Source of the DNA: Gp13-AA77 sp035946735
GTDB lineage: Bacteria; Acidobacteriota; Terriglobia; UBA7540
Assembly (NCBI GenBank): GCA_035946735.1
Contig: DASYYZ010000008.1
Span: forward strand, 1-64,000
Reading direction: 5' to 3'
DNA: 64,000 nucleotides
In this document: positions 8,325 through 17,509 of the stretch, one piece after another
Layout: every line of letters starts with the position of its first letter
How positions within the stretch are numbered: the stretch's first letter is position 1
Program-made: the position numbers and the translations under genes
The notes under the pieces: generated by a model
What the model was told of the DNA's origin: nothing
Databases searched by the model: none
Seen by the model: only the letters and a program-made list of their open reading frames with translations

Positions 8325-9052
8325 GAGCTTGGCTCCTCCTTAGCCTTCGATGCGAAGAGGTCGGCGAAGCTGAACAGACCCTTCTTGCCCGTGATCCATC
8401 GCGCCGCGTATAAAGCTCCCTCGGCGAAGCCCAGGCGACCGCGCGCCGTGTGCCTCAGGATCACCGTGTCCCCCTCGGAATCGAACCCCAATTCATGGGT
8501 TCCCGGGATGTAGCCCGCGCGGACGCTGCCCACGGGGATCTCTCGATGCGCGAAAGGAAACTGAATTCGCCGCTTCAGTTCCAGCGCAGTGCCGGAAGGC
8601 GCGTCCTTCTTGAAACGATGATGCGTCTCCGCGATGTAGGGCTCGTACAGGGGAAAGGCGGCGAAAATCCCGGCTGCCGCTTCGGCCGCTTTGAAGAAAA
8701 GCTGCGCACCGACCGAGAAGTTGGGTCCGTACACCATTCCGACTTGTGCATCCTCCACGATGGCCCGCACTTCCCCGAGATGATCGCCCCAACCCGTGGT
8801 GCCTACCACCAGGCTGCAACCGAGAGCGGCCACGCGCCGGATATTCCCGATCACTGCGCCGGGGTTGGTGAAGTCGATTGCGACCTCAACACCTTGAAAC
8901 TTTGCGGGCTCAAGACCTGCGCCCCGGCTCATTTCGCCAGTGAGAATCAAACGCACTTCGAAACCGCGCGCCAGCGCGAGCTGCTCTACCGCTTTGCCCA
9001 TCTTGCCGTGACCGATCAGGGCCAGGGTCGGGTTGGTGTCAGGCTCGTGCAC
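8321..9052 (-). CDS. dapB: 4-hydroxy-tetrahydrodipicolinate reductase
   Basis: NAD(P)H-dependent reductase that follows dapA in lysine and peptidoglycan diaminopimelate synthesis. The dinucleotide-binding motif GHGKMGKAVEQLA is at residues 14-26; VVGTTGWG, GPNFSVGAQLFF and the catalytic ETHHRFKKDAPSGTAL follow. The reading frame is 243 residues, a little short of the usual 250-270, with the first strand close to the start. It overlaps dapA by 4 bp and begins 12 bp after asd. Confidence 0.95.
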   Translation of the reverse strand: MHEPDTNPTLALIGHGKMGKAVEQLALARGFEVRLILTGEMSRGAGLEPAKFQGVEVAIDFTNPGAVIGNIRRVAALGCSLVVGTTGWGDHLGEVRAIVEDAQVGMVYGPNFSVGAQLFFKAAEAAAGIFAAFPLYEPYIAETHHRFKKDAPSGTALELKRRIQFPFAHREIPVGSVRAGYIPGTHELGFDSEGDTVILRHTARGRLGFAEGALYAARWITGKKGLFSFADLFASKAKEEPSS

Positions 9053-9064
9053 TACGGCTTGGGG

Positions 9065-10126
9065 TCAGTCCAGATATCCTTCAGCCTTCATCAACTCTGC
9101 GTTCAGCAGCGCTGCTCCCGCTGCCCCGCGGATGGTGTTGTGACTGAGAACCACATATTTGAAATCGAGCACCGGGCAAGTGCGCAACCGGCCGACCACG
9201 GCCGCCATGCCGCGCTCCGTGTTAACGTCAAACCGCGGTTGCGGCCGGTCCGGTTCGTCGCGCACCACGATAGGACGCTTGGGGGCGGAGGGCAGACGGT
9301 GCACTTCCGGCGCAGGCCTAAACCCGCGCCAGGCTGCCAGCAGGTCGTCTCGTGAGGCTTTGGTGCGGAGCGCCACCGAAACCGTCTCCGTATGGCCGTT
9401 CTCCACCATCACACGATTACAATGCGCGCTCACCGCGAAATTGCCCGCCTCCAACCGGCCGTCGCTCAGGCTTCCCAGAAGTTTCTGCGTCTCGCGTTCC
9501 ACCTTTTCCTCTTCCCCGCCAATATAAGGAATCACGTTGCCGAGGATGTCGAGCGTGGGCACGCCCGGATAGCCTGCGCCGGAAACGGCCTGCATGCTGG
9601 TCATCATCACTTTATCGAGACCGAAAGCGCGCTCAATGGGCGCGAGTGACATCACCAATCCGATGGTGGTGCAGTTGGGATTGGTCACGATCATGCCGTT
9701 CCAGTTGCGCGCCCGGCGTTGGTCCCGGACCAGAATCATGTGGCCAGGATTCACCTCGGGTATCACCAGGGGTACGTCTGGTTCCATGCGGTAATACGAC
9801 GAGTTCGAGACGACGGCGTGACCTGCCCGTGCAAAGGCCCCTTCGATCTCACCTGCCACCTTGCCGTCGAGCGATGCAAAGAGCAGTTGGGGCGCCTTGC
9901 CATCCGGCAGGCACTCGTAGACGGGCAACTCGCGCGCCGCGAGGGGCATGGGATCTGCGAGGCGCCAGTTGCAGGCCTCGGCGTACTTCTTGCCGGCGGA
10001 GCGATCAGAGGCTCCGAGCCACGTCAGCTCGAACCAGGGATGGTTTTCGAGCAGGCTCGCGAGGCGCTGCCCCACCATGCCGGTGGCGCCTAGAATGCCG
10101 ACTGCCAGCTTCTTCATGGAAATCAT
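9065..10126 (-). CDS. asd: Aspartate-semialdehyde dehydrogenase (archaeal/fungal-type)
   Basis: Reduces aspartyl phosphate to aspartate semialdehyde, the common precursor of lysine, threonine and methionine. The nucleotide-binding LGATGMVGQRLASLL lies at residues 13-27, the catalytic cysteine in TNPNCTTIGLV (about residue 148), and the SAHCNRVMVENGHTE motif carries the active-site histidine. The 353-residue length and the YIGGEEEKVERETQK stretch match the archaeal/fungal-like subfamily rather than the enterobacterial type. It is first in the asd-dapB-dapA series; homoserine dehydrogenase, which uses the same product, lies far away at 43.3 kb. Confidence 0.95.
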   Translation of the reverse strand: MISMKKLAVGILGATGMVGQRLASLLENHPWFELTWLGASDRSAGKKYAEACNWRLADPMPLAARELPVYECLPDGKAPQLLFASLDGKVAGEIEGAFARAGHAVVSNSSYYRMEPDVPLVIPEVNPGHMILVRDQRRARNWNGMIVTNPNCTTIGLVMSLAPIERAFGLDKVMMTSMQAVSGAGYPGVPTLDILGNVIPYIGGEEEKVERETQKLLGSLSDGRLEAGNFAVSAHCNRVMVENGHTETVSVALRTKASRDDLLAAWRGFRPAPEVHRLPSAPKRPIVVRDEPDRPQPRFDVNTERGMAAVVGRLRTCPVLDFKYVVLSHNTIRGAAGAALLNAELMKAEGYLD

Positions 10127-10261
10127 TCTGGCACAGAGCTGCGCTTCGCGGTAGCCGGCCCGTAAGGCATCTCAAGTCGTGCTGTTATTCCGGGCGCAGC
10201 GAGGAAATGTCTGTTCGACGACAAAACGAGCGAGACTCCTCATCTCAGGAACTCGTCGGCT

Positions 10262-11263
10262 TCACGAGCCCAATAACTTGCGCACGAGCCGGGCATAAAT
10301 ATCGACTGCCTTAGTTAACTCCCCCTTGGCCACCTTCTCCCCCTCCGTGTGCGCATCGTGAATGCTGCCGGGCCCGATCAGCAGGGGGCGGCCCCAATTC
10401 CCGAGCGAAGGCAGATCGGTGCAGAAGGGTACCACGCGAGTCTCAAAGCCCTCGATCGCCTGCATGCGGAGCGCCGGCGTCTCACGGACGAGCGTGAGCT
10501 GGCAACGGCCCTCGACCAACTGCTGCACCCGTTCCCGCAACGTCGCAGAGCCGGCAGGCTCTGGCACGGTTCGGAACATAACGTCCGCCTCGGCGCGATC
10601 CGGCACGACGTTGGGCGCCCGCCCGCCGGAGATCAAGCCGATGTTCAGGCTGGCCGTGCCAAACACAGGGTCATGAGGCAGCGGCAGACGGCGAACGTCG
10701 GCGAGAATATCGAGCAGTTTCGCGATGGCCGACTCGCCCAACTCGGGATAGGCCGAGTGCGACATACGCCCACGCGCTTCGATTTTAAACCAGAGCATTC
10801 CCCTTGTGCCGATCACGAGCGTGTTATCCGTTGGCTCGCCATTGATCATGTATTCTGAGCCTTGGGCATGAAGATTGGCTGCCCGCGCGCCCTCACTCGT
10901 GGTTTCCTCACCGACCAGAATCAGGAGGGCAAAGTCCGTGACGCCTTCGCCGAGCAGCCAACTCGCGGCCATCACTTGGGCGGCGACAATCCCTTTGGCG
11001 TCGCAGGCGCCGCGGCCGTAGATGAAATCGGCGTCTTCCCGCGCCGCAATGAACGGTGGAACGGTATCCATGTGGGTGCTGAGCACAACCTTGGGGTTGC
11101 CGTGCCTCGCAAAGACATTGCAGCGATCGCCGGAGACGGGTTGGGTTTCCACCACGAAACCGAGGCCTTCCAGATGCTTCTGGAGAAATCTCGCGCAGCC
11201 GGCTTCGTCGCCGGTAACGGAAGGGATGTTCACCAGCCTTTTGGTGAGTTCGTATAGATCCAT
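10262..11263 (-). CDS. M20 family metallopeptidase (DapE/ArgE-like)
   Basis: A zinc-dependent amidohydrolase of the family that deacylates N-acetylornithine or N-succinyl-diaminopimelate. The metal-binding motifs are intact: STHMDTVPP (about residues 60-68), YGRGACDAKG (about 85-94) and the catalytic-base/ligand pair in VGEETTSEG. SHSAYPELGESAI marks the dimerisation domain, and a C-terminal histidine ligand is in PGSIHDAHTEGE. Position upstream of asd-dapB-dapA on the same strand, with a 135-bp gap, suggests the DapE step (desuccinylase) or a related deacylase, but the substrate is not proven by sequence. Confidence 0.88.
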   Translation of the reverse strand: MDLYELTKRLVNIPSVTGDEAGCARFLQKHLEGLGFVVETQPVSGDRCNVFARHGNPKVVLSTHMDTVPPFIAAREDADFIYGRGACDAKGIVAAQVMAASWLLGEGVTDFALLILVGEETTSEGARAANLHAQGSEYMINGEPTDNTLVIGTRGMLWFKIEARGRMSHSAYPELGESAIAKLLDILADVRRLPLPHDPVFGTASLNIGLISGGRAPNVVPDRAEADVMFRTVPEPAGSATLRERVQQLVEGRCQLTLVRETPALRMQAIEGFETRVVPFCTDLPSLGNWGRPLLIGPGSIHDAHTEGEKVAKGELTKAVDIYARLVRKLLGS

Positions 11264-11293
11264 ATGTGAAATTCTCAGCCTTCAGATCAGGTT

Positions 11294-11746
11294 TCAAACC
11301 ACCCGCAGCACCACCAGAGTCATGTCATCGTGCTGGGGAGCGGCCGAGGCGAAGGCGTCGGCACCGGCCATCGTATACTCCAGCGTCTGCTGAGCGCTCA
11401 GCCCATGGCAGCACCCAAGAGCCTCCATCATAAGAGCCTCGCCCCACTCTTCATCCTGCGGATTCATGGCCTCGCTCACGCCATCCGTATAAAGCACCAG
11501 CAGATCTCCCCGGCGAATGCCCCATCTTTCGGCGGACATCGAATCCGTGATCGTGGCCGTTAGGGGGTCAACAGCAAACGGCAGGCCGTACCGGCCTTCA
11601 GGTTGGCGCAATCCGTGGAAAATGTGGCGGGAAAGCAGCGCCTCATAGCCCGCCGCGATCACGAATAGCACACCCAGCGCGACATACTGCCGCATCGGCC
11701 TGCCTAAGTCTCGCCGGCTTTGAAGAGCGGTTGCGCGTTCATCCAT
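11294..11746 (-). CDS. Internally deleted SpoIIE-type phosphatase remnant
   Basis: A 150-residue protein that joins two ends of a much larger protein. Residues about 18-38 form a membrane helix (QYVALGVLFVIAAGYEALLS), and residues 50-78 look like the start of a PDZ-like region (LPFAVDPLTATITD, then AERWGIRRGD). Immediately after, from about residue 76, comes the C-terminal end of a PP2C/SpoIIE phosphatase: GDLLVLYTDGVSEAMNPQ and finally PQHDDMTLVVLRV, the family's last metal-binding Asp motif. The catalytic N-terminal half of the phosphatase fold is missing. The shared Gly-Asp at the join (around 11500-11515) suggests a deletion between short matching sequences. Probably inactive. The frame itself is intact. 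Confidence 0.7.
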   Translation of the reverse strand: MDERATALQSRRDLGRPMRQYVALGVLFVIAAGYEALLSRHIFHGLRQPEGRYGLPFAVDPLTATITDSMSAERWGIRRGDLLVLYTDGVSEAMNPQDEEWGEALMMEALGCCHGLSAQQTLEYTMAGADAFASAAPQHDDMTLVVLRVV

Positions 11747-11969
11747 TCAGACAGATTTCATCAGATGACCGGAGCAAATGTCCAGCGAGGCTTGCGATTG
11801 ACCACTGTCGATTAATGACGCCAATTGATCCGGCCGCGCGTCATCAATCGCAGAGAGCTTCCGGGCAGCGGTATAATCGGCCTGCACACGCGGGAACCGT
11901 GCATCGCTAGAGAGTGCGGATCACGGACGCCCGGAGCGTATTTCGCCGTGAGCGGTTGAGAGGAGCATT

Positions 11970-13862
11970 ATGAAGCACGATGCCATCGCTGAGATTTCCG
12001 TGGAAGTGAAAACGCCGGGAGGCGATGGCGCCGATCGAGACGCCGCGTGGCCCGTTGCAAGGCAGTCTTCCGAACTCGACACTTCTCCGCACGCAGTTCA
12101 GTTCTACAAAACGGATGACTCTCTCGTGCAGGAGGTCAGCTCTGTTCTGGGTACCGCTCTTGCCGCCGGCAACCCCGCGATCGTCTGCGCTTCGCCGGCG
12201 CACCGCCGGGGATTCGCGAACGAATTACAGGCTCGCGGCATGAACCTGACAAAAGTGATCCGGCAGGGCCGCTATATCGAAATGGATGCTGCCGAGACTC
12301 TGGCAACGATCATGGTGGATGCCCTGCCCGATGCGGAGCGTTTCGCCAGCGTCATCGGCGAGACCATCCGGCGGGCGAATGCAACCAGCCAGACTGACCG
12401 GCCGCGCGCGGTCGTTTTCGGGGAGATGGTCGCCCTTCTGTGGGCGTCAGGAAAACCGGAGGCCGCGCTCGAACTCGAACGGCTCTGGAACCGGCTTGGA
12501 GCCACGCATTCGTTTGCTCTGCGCTGCGCCTACCCGATCACGGGTTTTTCGCGGCAGGAACACGTCGATCCCTTCTTGAAGATATGCGATTTGCACTCTT
12601 CCGTCCTTCCCACCGAAAGCTATACGCATCTCGCCACCGAAGAGGAACGCCTTCGAGGTATCGCCGAATTGCAGCAAAAGGAGCAAGTGCTTGAGGGCCG
12701 CGCACAACTGGCGGAGAGCGAACTGCGCTTCCGCCTGGTTGTGGACGCCGTGCAGGATTACGCCATTTTTTTCCTCGACCGTGAGGGCAACGTAACCACT
12801 TGGAGCCCCGGTGCGGAGCGCATCAAGGGCTACAAAGCTTCCGAGATCATCGGCCAACACTTCTCCCGCTTCTACCCGGACGAGGATATCTGGTCTCGCA
12901 AGCCTTATCGGGAATTGGAGATTGCCGCGCGCGAAGGCCGACTCGAGGACGAAGGCTGGCGGCTTCGCAAAGACGGATCGCGATTCTGGGCGAACGTCAT
13001 CATCACCGCTATTCGAAATGAGGCCGGTCAGCTGCTCGGCTTCGCCAAGATCACGCGAGACTTCACGGAGAGATTGCGCGCGCAACAAGCCCTGCGGCAA
13101 ACCAATAATGAACTGGCCGCCGAGGTGGCGGAAAGGAAATTGGCCGAGAAGAAACTGGCCGCTTCCGAACGATCGTTGCGTGAGCTTTCGCTTCGCCTGC
13201 TGCGCAGCCAGGACGAAGAGAGGAAGCGCATTGGCAGGGACCTTCACGATAGCCTGGGACAGTACCTGGCGATGCTGAAACTGAATCTGGAGCTCGTGCA
13301 GCCGACCCTCGCATCAGAGCACAGCGAAGCTGCGAAGCGCTTCGCCCAGTGCGTTCGCCTGGCCGACGACTCCATCAAAGAGGTGCGAACCCTATCCTAC
13401 CTGTTATACCCACCCATGCTGGAGGAGACCGGACTGAAGTCGGCGATCAGCTGGTATCTGGACGGATTTTCAAACCGAAGCGGCATTCAAACCAACCTTG
13501 AGGTTGATCCCCATTTCGGCCGCCTCTCCCGTGAGAAGGAGTTGGCGCTGTTCCGTGTGCTTCAGGAGAGTCTCACCAATGTCCACCGTCACTCCGGGAG
13601 TGCAACGGCAAGCGTGCGGCTCTCGATGGAGGACGGAAAAGCCCTGTTGCGAATCGTCGATACGGGAAAGGGCATCCCAACCGAGGTCCTCGAACAGTTG
13701 AATGACGGGGCGAGGGCCTCCTGGGGCGTGGGATTGAGAGGGATGGACGAGCGCGTGCGCCAGCTCGGGGGCCAGCTCGAAATCTCTTCGACCGAAAAGG
13801 GGACCACGGTTACAGCAAGCCTTCCCGCGGGCGAGCCATCCTTAACTGCAAGCACGTCTTAG
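11970..13862 (+). CDS. MEDS-PAS sensor histidine kinase (NarL-type, HisKA_3)
   Basis: A 630-residue soluble sensor kinase. Residues about 35-190 match the MEDS (DcmR-like) sensory domain (HAVQFYKTDDSLVQEVSSVL, FGEMVALLW). A PAS domain follows at about 245-355 (DYAIFFLDREGNVTTWSPGAERIKGY, with the PAC end LLGFAKITRDFTER), then a coiled linker and a HisKA_3 dimerisation domain with the phospho-accepting His426 in RIGRDLHDSLGQ. The HATPase_c domain closes the chain (ESLTNVHRHSG as N-box, DTGKGIP as G1, WGVGLRGMDERV as G2). There are no membrane segments. A strong GAGAGGAG site precedes the start and a TATAAT lies at 11872-11877. No response regulator is adjacent, so its partner is elsewhere. Confidence 0.93.
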   Translation: MKHDAIAEISVEVKTPGGDGADRDAAWPVARQSSELDTSPHAVQFYKTDDSLVQEVSSVLGTALAAGNPAIVCASPAHRRGFANELQARGMNLTKVIRQGRYIEMDAAETLATIMVDALPDAERFASVIGETIRRANATSQTDRPRAVVFGEMVALLWASGKPEAALELERLWNRLGATHSFALRCAYPITGFSRQEHVDPFLKICDLHSSVLPTESYTHLATEEERLRGIAELQQKEQVLEGRAQLAESELRFRLVVDAVQDYAIFFLDREGNVTTWSPGAERIKGYKASEIIGQHFSRFYPDEDIWSRKPYRELEIAAREGRLEDEGWRLRKDGSRFWANVIITAIRNEAGQLLGFAKITRDFTERLRAQQALRQTNNELAAEVAERKLAEKKLAASERSLRELSLRLLRSQDEERKRIGRDLHDSLGQYLAMLKLNLELVQPTLASEHSEAAKRFAQCVRLADDSIKEVRTLSYLLYPPMLEETGLKSAISWYLDGFSNRSGIQTNLEVDPHFGRLSREKELALFRVLQESLTNVHRHSGSATASVRLSMEDGKALLRIVDTGKGIPTEVLEQLNDGARASWGVGLRGMDERVRQLGGQLEISSTEKGTTVTASLPAGEPSLTASTS

Positions 13863-14157
13863 ATCAACGCGCTGAGTAATTGCAAGCCATCGAAAAAGCC
13901 AGCAACAGAGTGTCGCGAACTGTGGGTGAGTACGCAACCCCAAACAGCCTCAATTTTGAACCCGAAGGCAGGTTCAGGAATGGAGAAACTGTGCGAGCAC
14001 GCCGGAGTGGCAGACGTTAAGCTGGAGGGCCGAAGCCAACGGCAGACGATCGGGACGATTACCTTGCCCGTGCTGACGGACTCCCCGGGCCTGCCCCAAT
14101 AGCGGATCCTTGTTGCTGCAGGGGCGGGCTCGCCGTACGCACAGGATCGAGGACCAA
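13863..14157. other. Intergenic region before the GH172-like gene
   Basis: About 295 bases without a supported gene. An ATG at 13980 opens a 40-codon frame ending at 14102 behind CAGGA, but it resembles nothing I know and is not called. Confidence 0.3.
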
Positions 14158-15207
14158 GTGCGAAAATTCAGCCGCACGGGATTTCTGAAATCGCTTCTCG
14201 GCGTCTCGGGGGCCTCGTTCCTTGCCTCGACGCGGACCCCTGCCGATGCGGTGCTGACGCCTTTCCGCGCGCCCGGGGGAGGGGCTCAGTCCGCTGCCGA
14301 AAATGATCGACCTCTGGCGGGTCTCGCCACTTTTGGAACGGCCGGAAAGGAGGGAATCCTCTATCCCGACCGCGAGACGGAGTTGTTCCTGCACGAAGGA
14401 ACCGGCCACCTCACGCACATGTGGTTTGGCGGCGAGTGGCCGGGGTATGATCGCACGCGCATTCGTTTCTACGTGGATGGAGACTCCGCGCCCTCCATCG
14501 ATATGGAACTGTTCCTCGGTCACGGAATTGGCTGGGCGGATCCGGCGGCCCCTTGGGGTACCGCGCGACTGGGGAAAACCGGCCAGCCGAGTGGGCTCTA
14601 CAACGCCTACCAGGTCCCGTTCGGCAGCCGCATCAGGATTACCGGACAGCTTGGAAAGGGAGTGGAGAAGCCGCAGACGTTCTGGTGGATCGTCCGGGGA
14701 ATCGAAAATCAGCCGGTGCAATGGGGGAACATCCCGCTGCCGGAGCGGGCCAGGTTGAGGCTCCAGGTCCACGAAAGCCGCGCGCTGGCTCCGCTTGAGC
14801 TGTTCGAAATCGCACAGTCAACCCGTGCGGGCGCCGTCTGCCAGGTGACTCTGGCGGTGGCGAGCCGCAATTTCAGTTTCCTCGAAGCGATGTTGCGGGC
14901 CTACCTGAATGGCGCTGCGGAGCCTCTTTGGCTGTCTTCGGGCACCGAGGACTACTTCCTCGGCACGTACTATTTCAACCGCGGCCGCTATCACCTGCCG
15001 GTCGCGGGCCTTACGCATAAGCAGCAAGACTCCCACGGGCTGTGCTCTTTTTCGGCTTACCGCTTTCATGACGAGGATCCCATTTTCTTTCAAAAAGGGC
15101 TGCGTCTGGTCTGGAGAAACGGCGAAGAAAAGGACGGCAAGTTTTTCGGACCCGCTCCGCCCGAGCCAAGCCATACGATCAGCTATGCCTGGCTCTACGA
15201 GTGGTAA
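14158..15207 (+). CDS. DUF2961 family protein, likely GH172-type glycosidase, exported
   Basis: A member of the DUF2961 family, now known to include GH172 glycoside hydrolases acting on fructofuranosyl and arabinofuranosyl sugars. Family marks are LFLHEGTGHLTHMWFGGEWP, RIRFYVDGDSAPSIDMEL, the glycine-rich LFLGHGIGWADP region, and the highly conserved SSGTEDYFLGTYYF whose Glu/Asp are candidate catalytic residues. I chose the GTG at 14158, behind GAGGA, because it gives the Tat-like leader FSRTGFLKSLLGVSGASFLAS; a TTG at 14110 is an alternative. It is about 350 residues, within family range. Export to the periplasm is inferred. The substrate is unknown and no sugar transporter adjoins it. Confidence 0.8.
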   Translation: MRKFSRTGFLKSLLGVSGASFLASTRTPADAVLTPFRAPGGGAQSAAENDRPLAGLATFGTAGKEGILYPDRETELFLHEGTGHLTHMWFGGEWPGYDRTRIRFYVDGDSAPSIDMELFLGHGIGWADPAAPWGTARLGKTGQPSGLYNAYQVPFGSRIRITGQLGKGVEKPQTFWWIVRGIENQPVQWGNIPLPERARLRLQVHESRALAPLELFEIAQSTRAGAVCQVTLAVASRNFSFLEAMLRAYLNGAAEPLWLSSGTEDYFLGTYYFNRGRYHLPVAGLTHKQQDSHGLCSFSAYRFHDEDPIFFQKGLRLVWRNGEEKDGKFFGPAPPEPSHTISYAWLYEW

Positions 15208-15294
15208 CGATCCCGTCTTCCGCGCAGAGAAAGCATTGAGATTTTTGATCGAGATTTGAAAGCATTGATCGACCCTGAATAGCCCGCCTGATGC

Positions 15295-17121
15295 CTATTC
15301 TACGGTCACGCTCTTGGCGAGGTTGCGCGGCTTATCGACATCGCAGCCGCGCAGCACGGCGCAGTGATACGCGAAGAGCTGTAGGGGCACTACGGTGAGC
15401 AGGGGCGTAAGAATCTCGTGGTTGGACGGCACCTCGATCACGTCGTCCACAATAGGAAGCAAACCGGCTTTGCCTGAAGTGGTGACCGCGATGATCTGGC
15501 CCTCGCGCGCCCGGATTTCCTGGATATTCGAAATCACCTTCTCGTAAGTGCCGTCCTCGGGAGCAAGCGCAATGGTGGGAAACGTAGGATGGATCAGCGC
15601 AATGGGCCCGTGCTTCATCTCGCCGGCAGCATAGCCTTCGGCATGAATGTATGCGATCTCCTTGAGCTTTAGCGCGCCTTCGAGAGCGATCGGATAGTGA
15701 TACTTGCGGCCAATGTAAAGAAAATGGCTCGCCTGGCAGTATTTCGCGGCAAGCTCGCGCACTTGATCGCTGCGAGCCAGAATGTCGCGGATCTGCGCCG
15801 GAACACGCTCAAGGCCGCGCAGCAGAGCCTCGCCCTGCTCGTAAGAGAGATCGCGGCTCCTGCCCACCAGAATGGCCATCAGCACCAGGATGGTGAGTTG
15901 CGAGGTGAAGGACTTGGTGCTGGCCACGCCGATCTCGAGGCCGGCATGACTGTAGACTCCGGCGTGCGTTTCGCGGGCGATACTGCTGCCCACCACGTTC
16001 ACGAGTCCGAGCACCAGGGCGCCCTTGCGGCGGGCCTCGCGCAGCGCCGCCAGGGTGTCCGCCGTCTCGCCGCTCTGGCTGATGGCGAGCACCACCGTGT
16101 TCTGTCGGATATTGAGCTTGCGGTAGCGAAACTCAGAGGCTAGTTCCGTCTCCACCGTGAGATCGGTGAGGGTCTCGAAAACGTAACGCGCGTAAAGACC
16201 GGCGTAGTAGCTCGTGCCGCAGCTCACAATGATCAGGTGGCGCGCCTGCAACAGGCGCTCGAAGACCGATTCCAGGCCGCCCAGCTTGGCGACGCCCTCG
16301 GAGTGGTTGAGGCGGCCGCGCAGAGCGTTCTCCACCGACTCCGGCTGCTCAAAAATCTCCTTGAGCATGTAGTGAGGGAACTCTCCGCGATCGGCGGTTT
16401 CGAGTCCGGCTTCGAGCGTGGTGGGACCGCGCTCCACGGCCTGATTGCCGAGCGTTTTGATGCGAAACCGGCCCGGCTCGAGCCGCGCCACTTCATTGTC
16501 CTCGAGGTAGACCACTTGATTAGTGTGCCGCGCCAGGGCGGCGACGTCGGAGGCTGCGAGCGACTCGCCGTCGCCAATGCCCAGCACCATGGGGCTGCCG
16601 CGCCGGGCCACCACGATTTCGCCCTGCCGGTCCGCATGAACGACGGCCAGCCCGAACGTGCCCTGCACCTGCAGCAGCGCCTTCTGGACCGCGGCTTCCA
16701 GGTCGCCCGCGTAGGCGTCTTCGATCAGGTGAGCCAGTACCTCGGTGTCAGTTTCGCTTTGAAAGGCGTGTCCCCCGGCGCGGAGCCTTTCCTGCAGGAC
16801 GCGATAGTTTTCGATGATGCCGTTATGCGCCAGGAAGATCTTGCCGGTGCAGTCGGCGTGCGGGTGGGCGTTCTTCTCCGTGGGCTTGCCGTGCGTCGCC
16901 CAGCGCGTATGCGCGATTCCAGTGTCGCCGTGCGGCGCATCCCGTTGCACTTGCTGATCGAGAGATGCGACTTTGCCGACGCTGCGCGCGAGATACGTGG
17001 GGCCGGAATTCAGGATAGCGATGCCACTTGAATCGTAGCCTCGATATTCGAGGCGCTTGAGGCCGTCGATCAGAATATCGCGAGCCGGCTGCCGGCCGGT
17101 GTAGGCAACGATCCCGCACAT
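15295..17121 (-). CDS. glmS: Glutamine-fructose-6-phosphate aminotransferase (isomerizing)
   Basis: Makes glucosamine 6-phosphate from fructose 6-phosphate and glutamine, the entry to peptidoglycan and lipid A precursors. I set the start at the ATG giving MCGIVAYTG, since the catalytic N-terminal cysteine (Cys2 before Met removal) must be second; the open frame runs further upstream but that part is not family-like. The glutaminase domain spans about 1-240 (LAHNGIIENYRVL, TDTEVLAHLIE). Two SIS domains follow (SCGTSYYAGLYARY, SQSGETADTLAALREA), and the C-terminal end is KPRNLAKSVTVE as usual. Length about 608 residues. No glmS ribozyme was seen. Confidence 0.97.
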   Translation of the reverse strand: MCGIVAYTGRQPARDILIDGLKRLEYRGYDSSGIAILNSGPTYLARSVGKVASLDQQVQRDAPHGDTGIAHTRWATHGKPTEKNAHPHADCTGKIFLAHNGIIENYRVLQERLRAGGHAFQSETDTEVLAHLIEDAYAGDLEAAVQKALLQVQGTFGLAVVHADRQGEIVVARRGSPMVLGIGDGESLAASDVAALARHTNQVVYLEDNEVARLEPGRFRIKTLGNQAVERGPTTLEAGLETADRGEFPHYMLKEIFEQPESVENALRGRLNHSEGVAKLGGLESVFERLLQARHLIIVSCGTSYYAGLYARYVFETLTDLTVETELASEFRYRKLNIRQNTVVLAISQSGETADTLAALREARRKGALVLGLVNVVGSSIARETHAGVYSHAGLEIGVASTKSFTSQLTILVLMAILVGRSRDLSYEQGEALLRGLERVPAQIRDILARSDQVRELAAKYCQASHFLYIGRKYHYPIALEGALKLKEIAYIHAEGYAAGEMKHGPIALIHPTFPTIALAPEDGTYEKVISNIQEIRAREGQIIAVTTSGKAGLLPIVDDVIEVPSNHEILTPLLTVVPLQLFAYHCAVLRGCDVDKPRNLAKSVTVE

Positions 17122-17161
17122 AGAGGGTCCGCCGGTATTGCACTTGTAACTGTACTCGGGA

Positions 17162-17509
17162 CTAGAGATAACCCGCCTCGGCGCCGAGCTTTCGCAGTTG
17201 CGCAAGATCGATGAAAAGCTCCGCCTGGGTAGGATCGTAGCCTCGTTCCAAGGTCCGTCGCAAGTAAAGAGCGGCGATTTCAGCGAGCGGTTGGTCACCG
17301 AGGACCTTGCCTTCGCGCTGCCGCCGCAGCTCGGTAAGCGCTGCGCAGGAGATGGCCACCGTTACTCGCTGGCCGTTTACCCGAAACCAGCAGTCGATGG
17401 TGTCGCTGTGCCTGGTCGCAATGGCCGGAAAGAGATGCACAAATCGGACGTGGGCCGGTGCGGACAAGGCTTTCGCGGTCACCTCAAAGGGAGTGACGAT
17501 GTAGCTCAT
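17162..17509 (-). CDS. Hypothetical protein (115 aa) upstream of glmS
   Basis: An unrecognised 115-residue reading frame 40 bp upstream of glmS on the same strand. It begins MSYIVTPFEVTAKALSAP after a GGAG site 7 bases away, has a beta-rich middle (FRVNGQRVTVAISCAAL) and a helical end (LAEIAALYLRRTLERGYD). No signal peptide or membrane helix. The good ribosome-binding site, balanced composition and close spacing suggest a real gene cotranscribed with glmS. No function is proposed. Confidence 0.6.
   Translation of the reverse strand: MSYIVTPFEVTAKALSAPAHVRFVHLFPAIATRHSDTIDCWFRVNGQRVTVAISCAALTELRRQREGKVLGDQPLAEIAALYLRRTLERGYDPTQAELFIDLAQLRKLGAEAGYL

Noticed and set aside
15295..17298. Longer GlmS start
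   Set aside because: Would put 59 residues ahead of the essential N-terminal cysteine.
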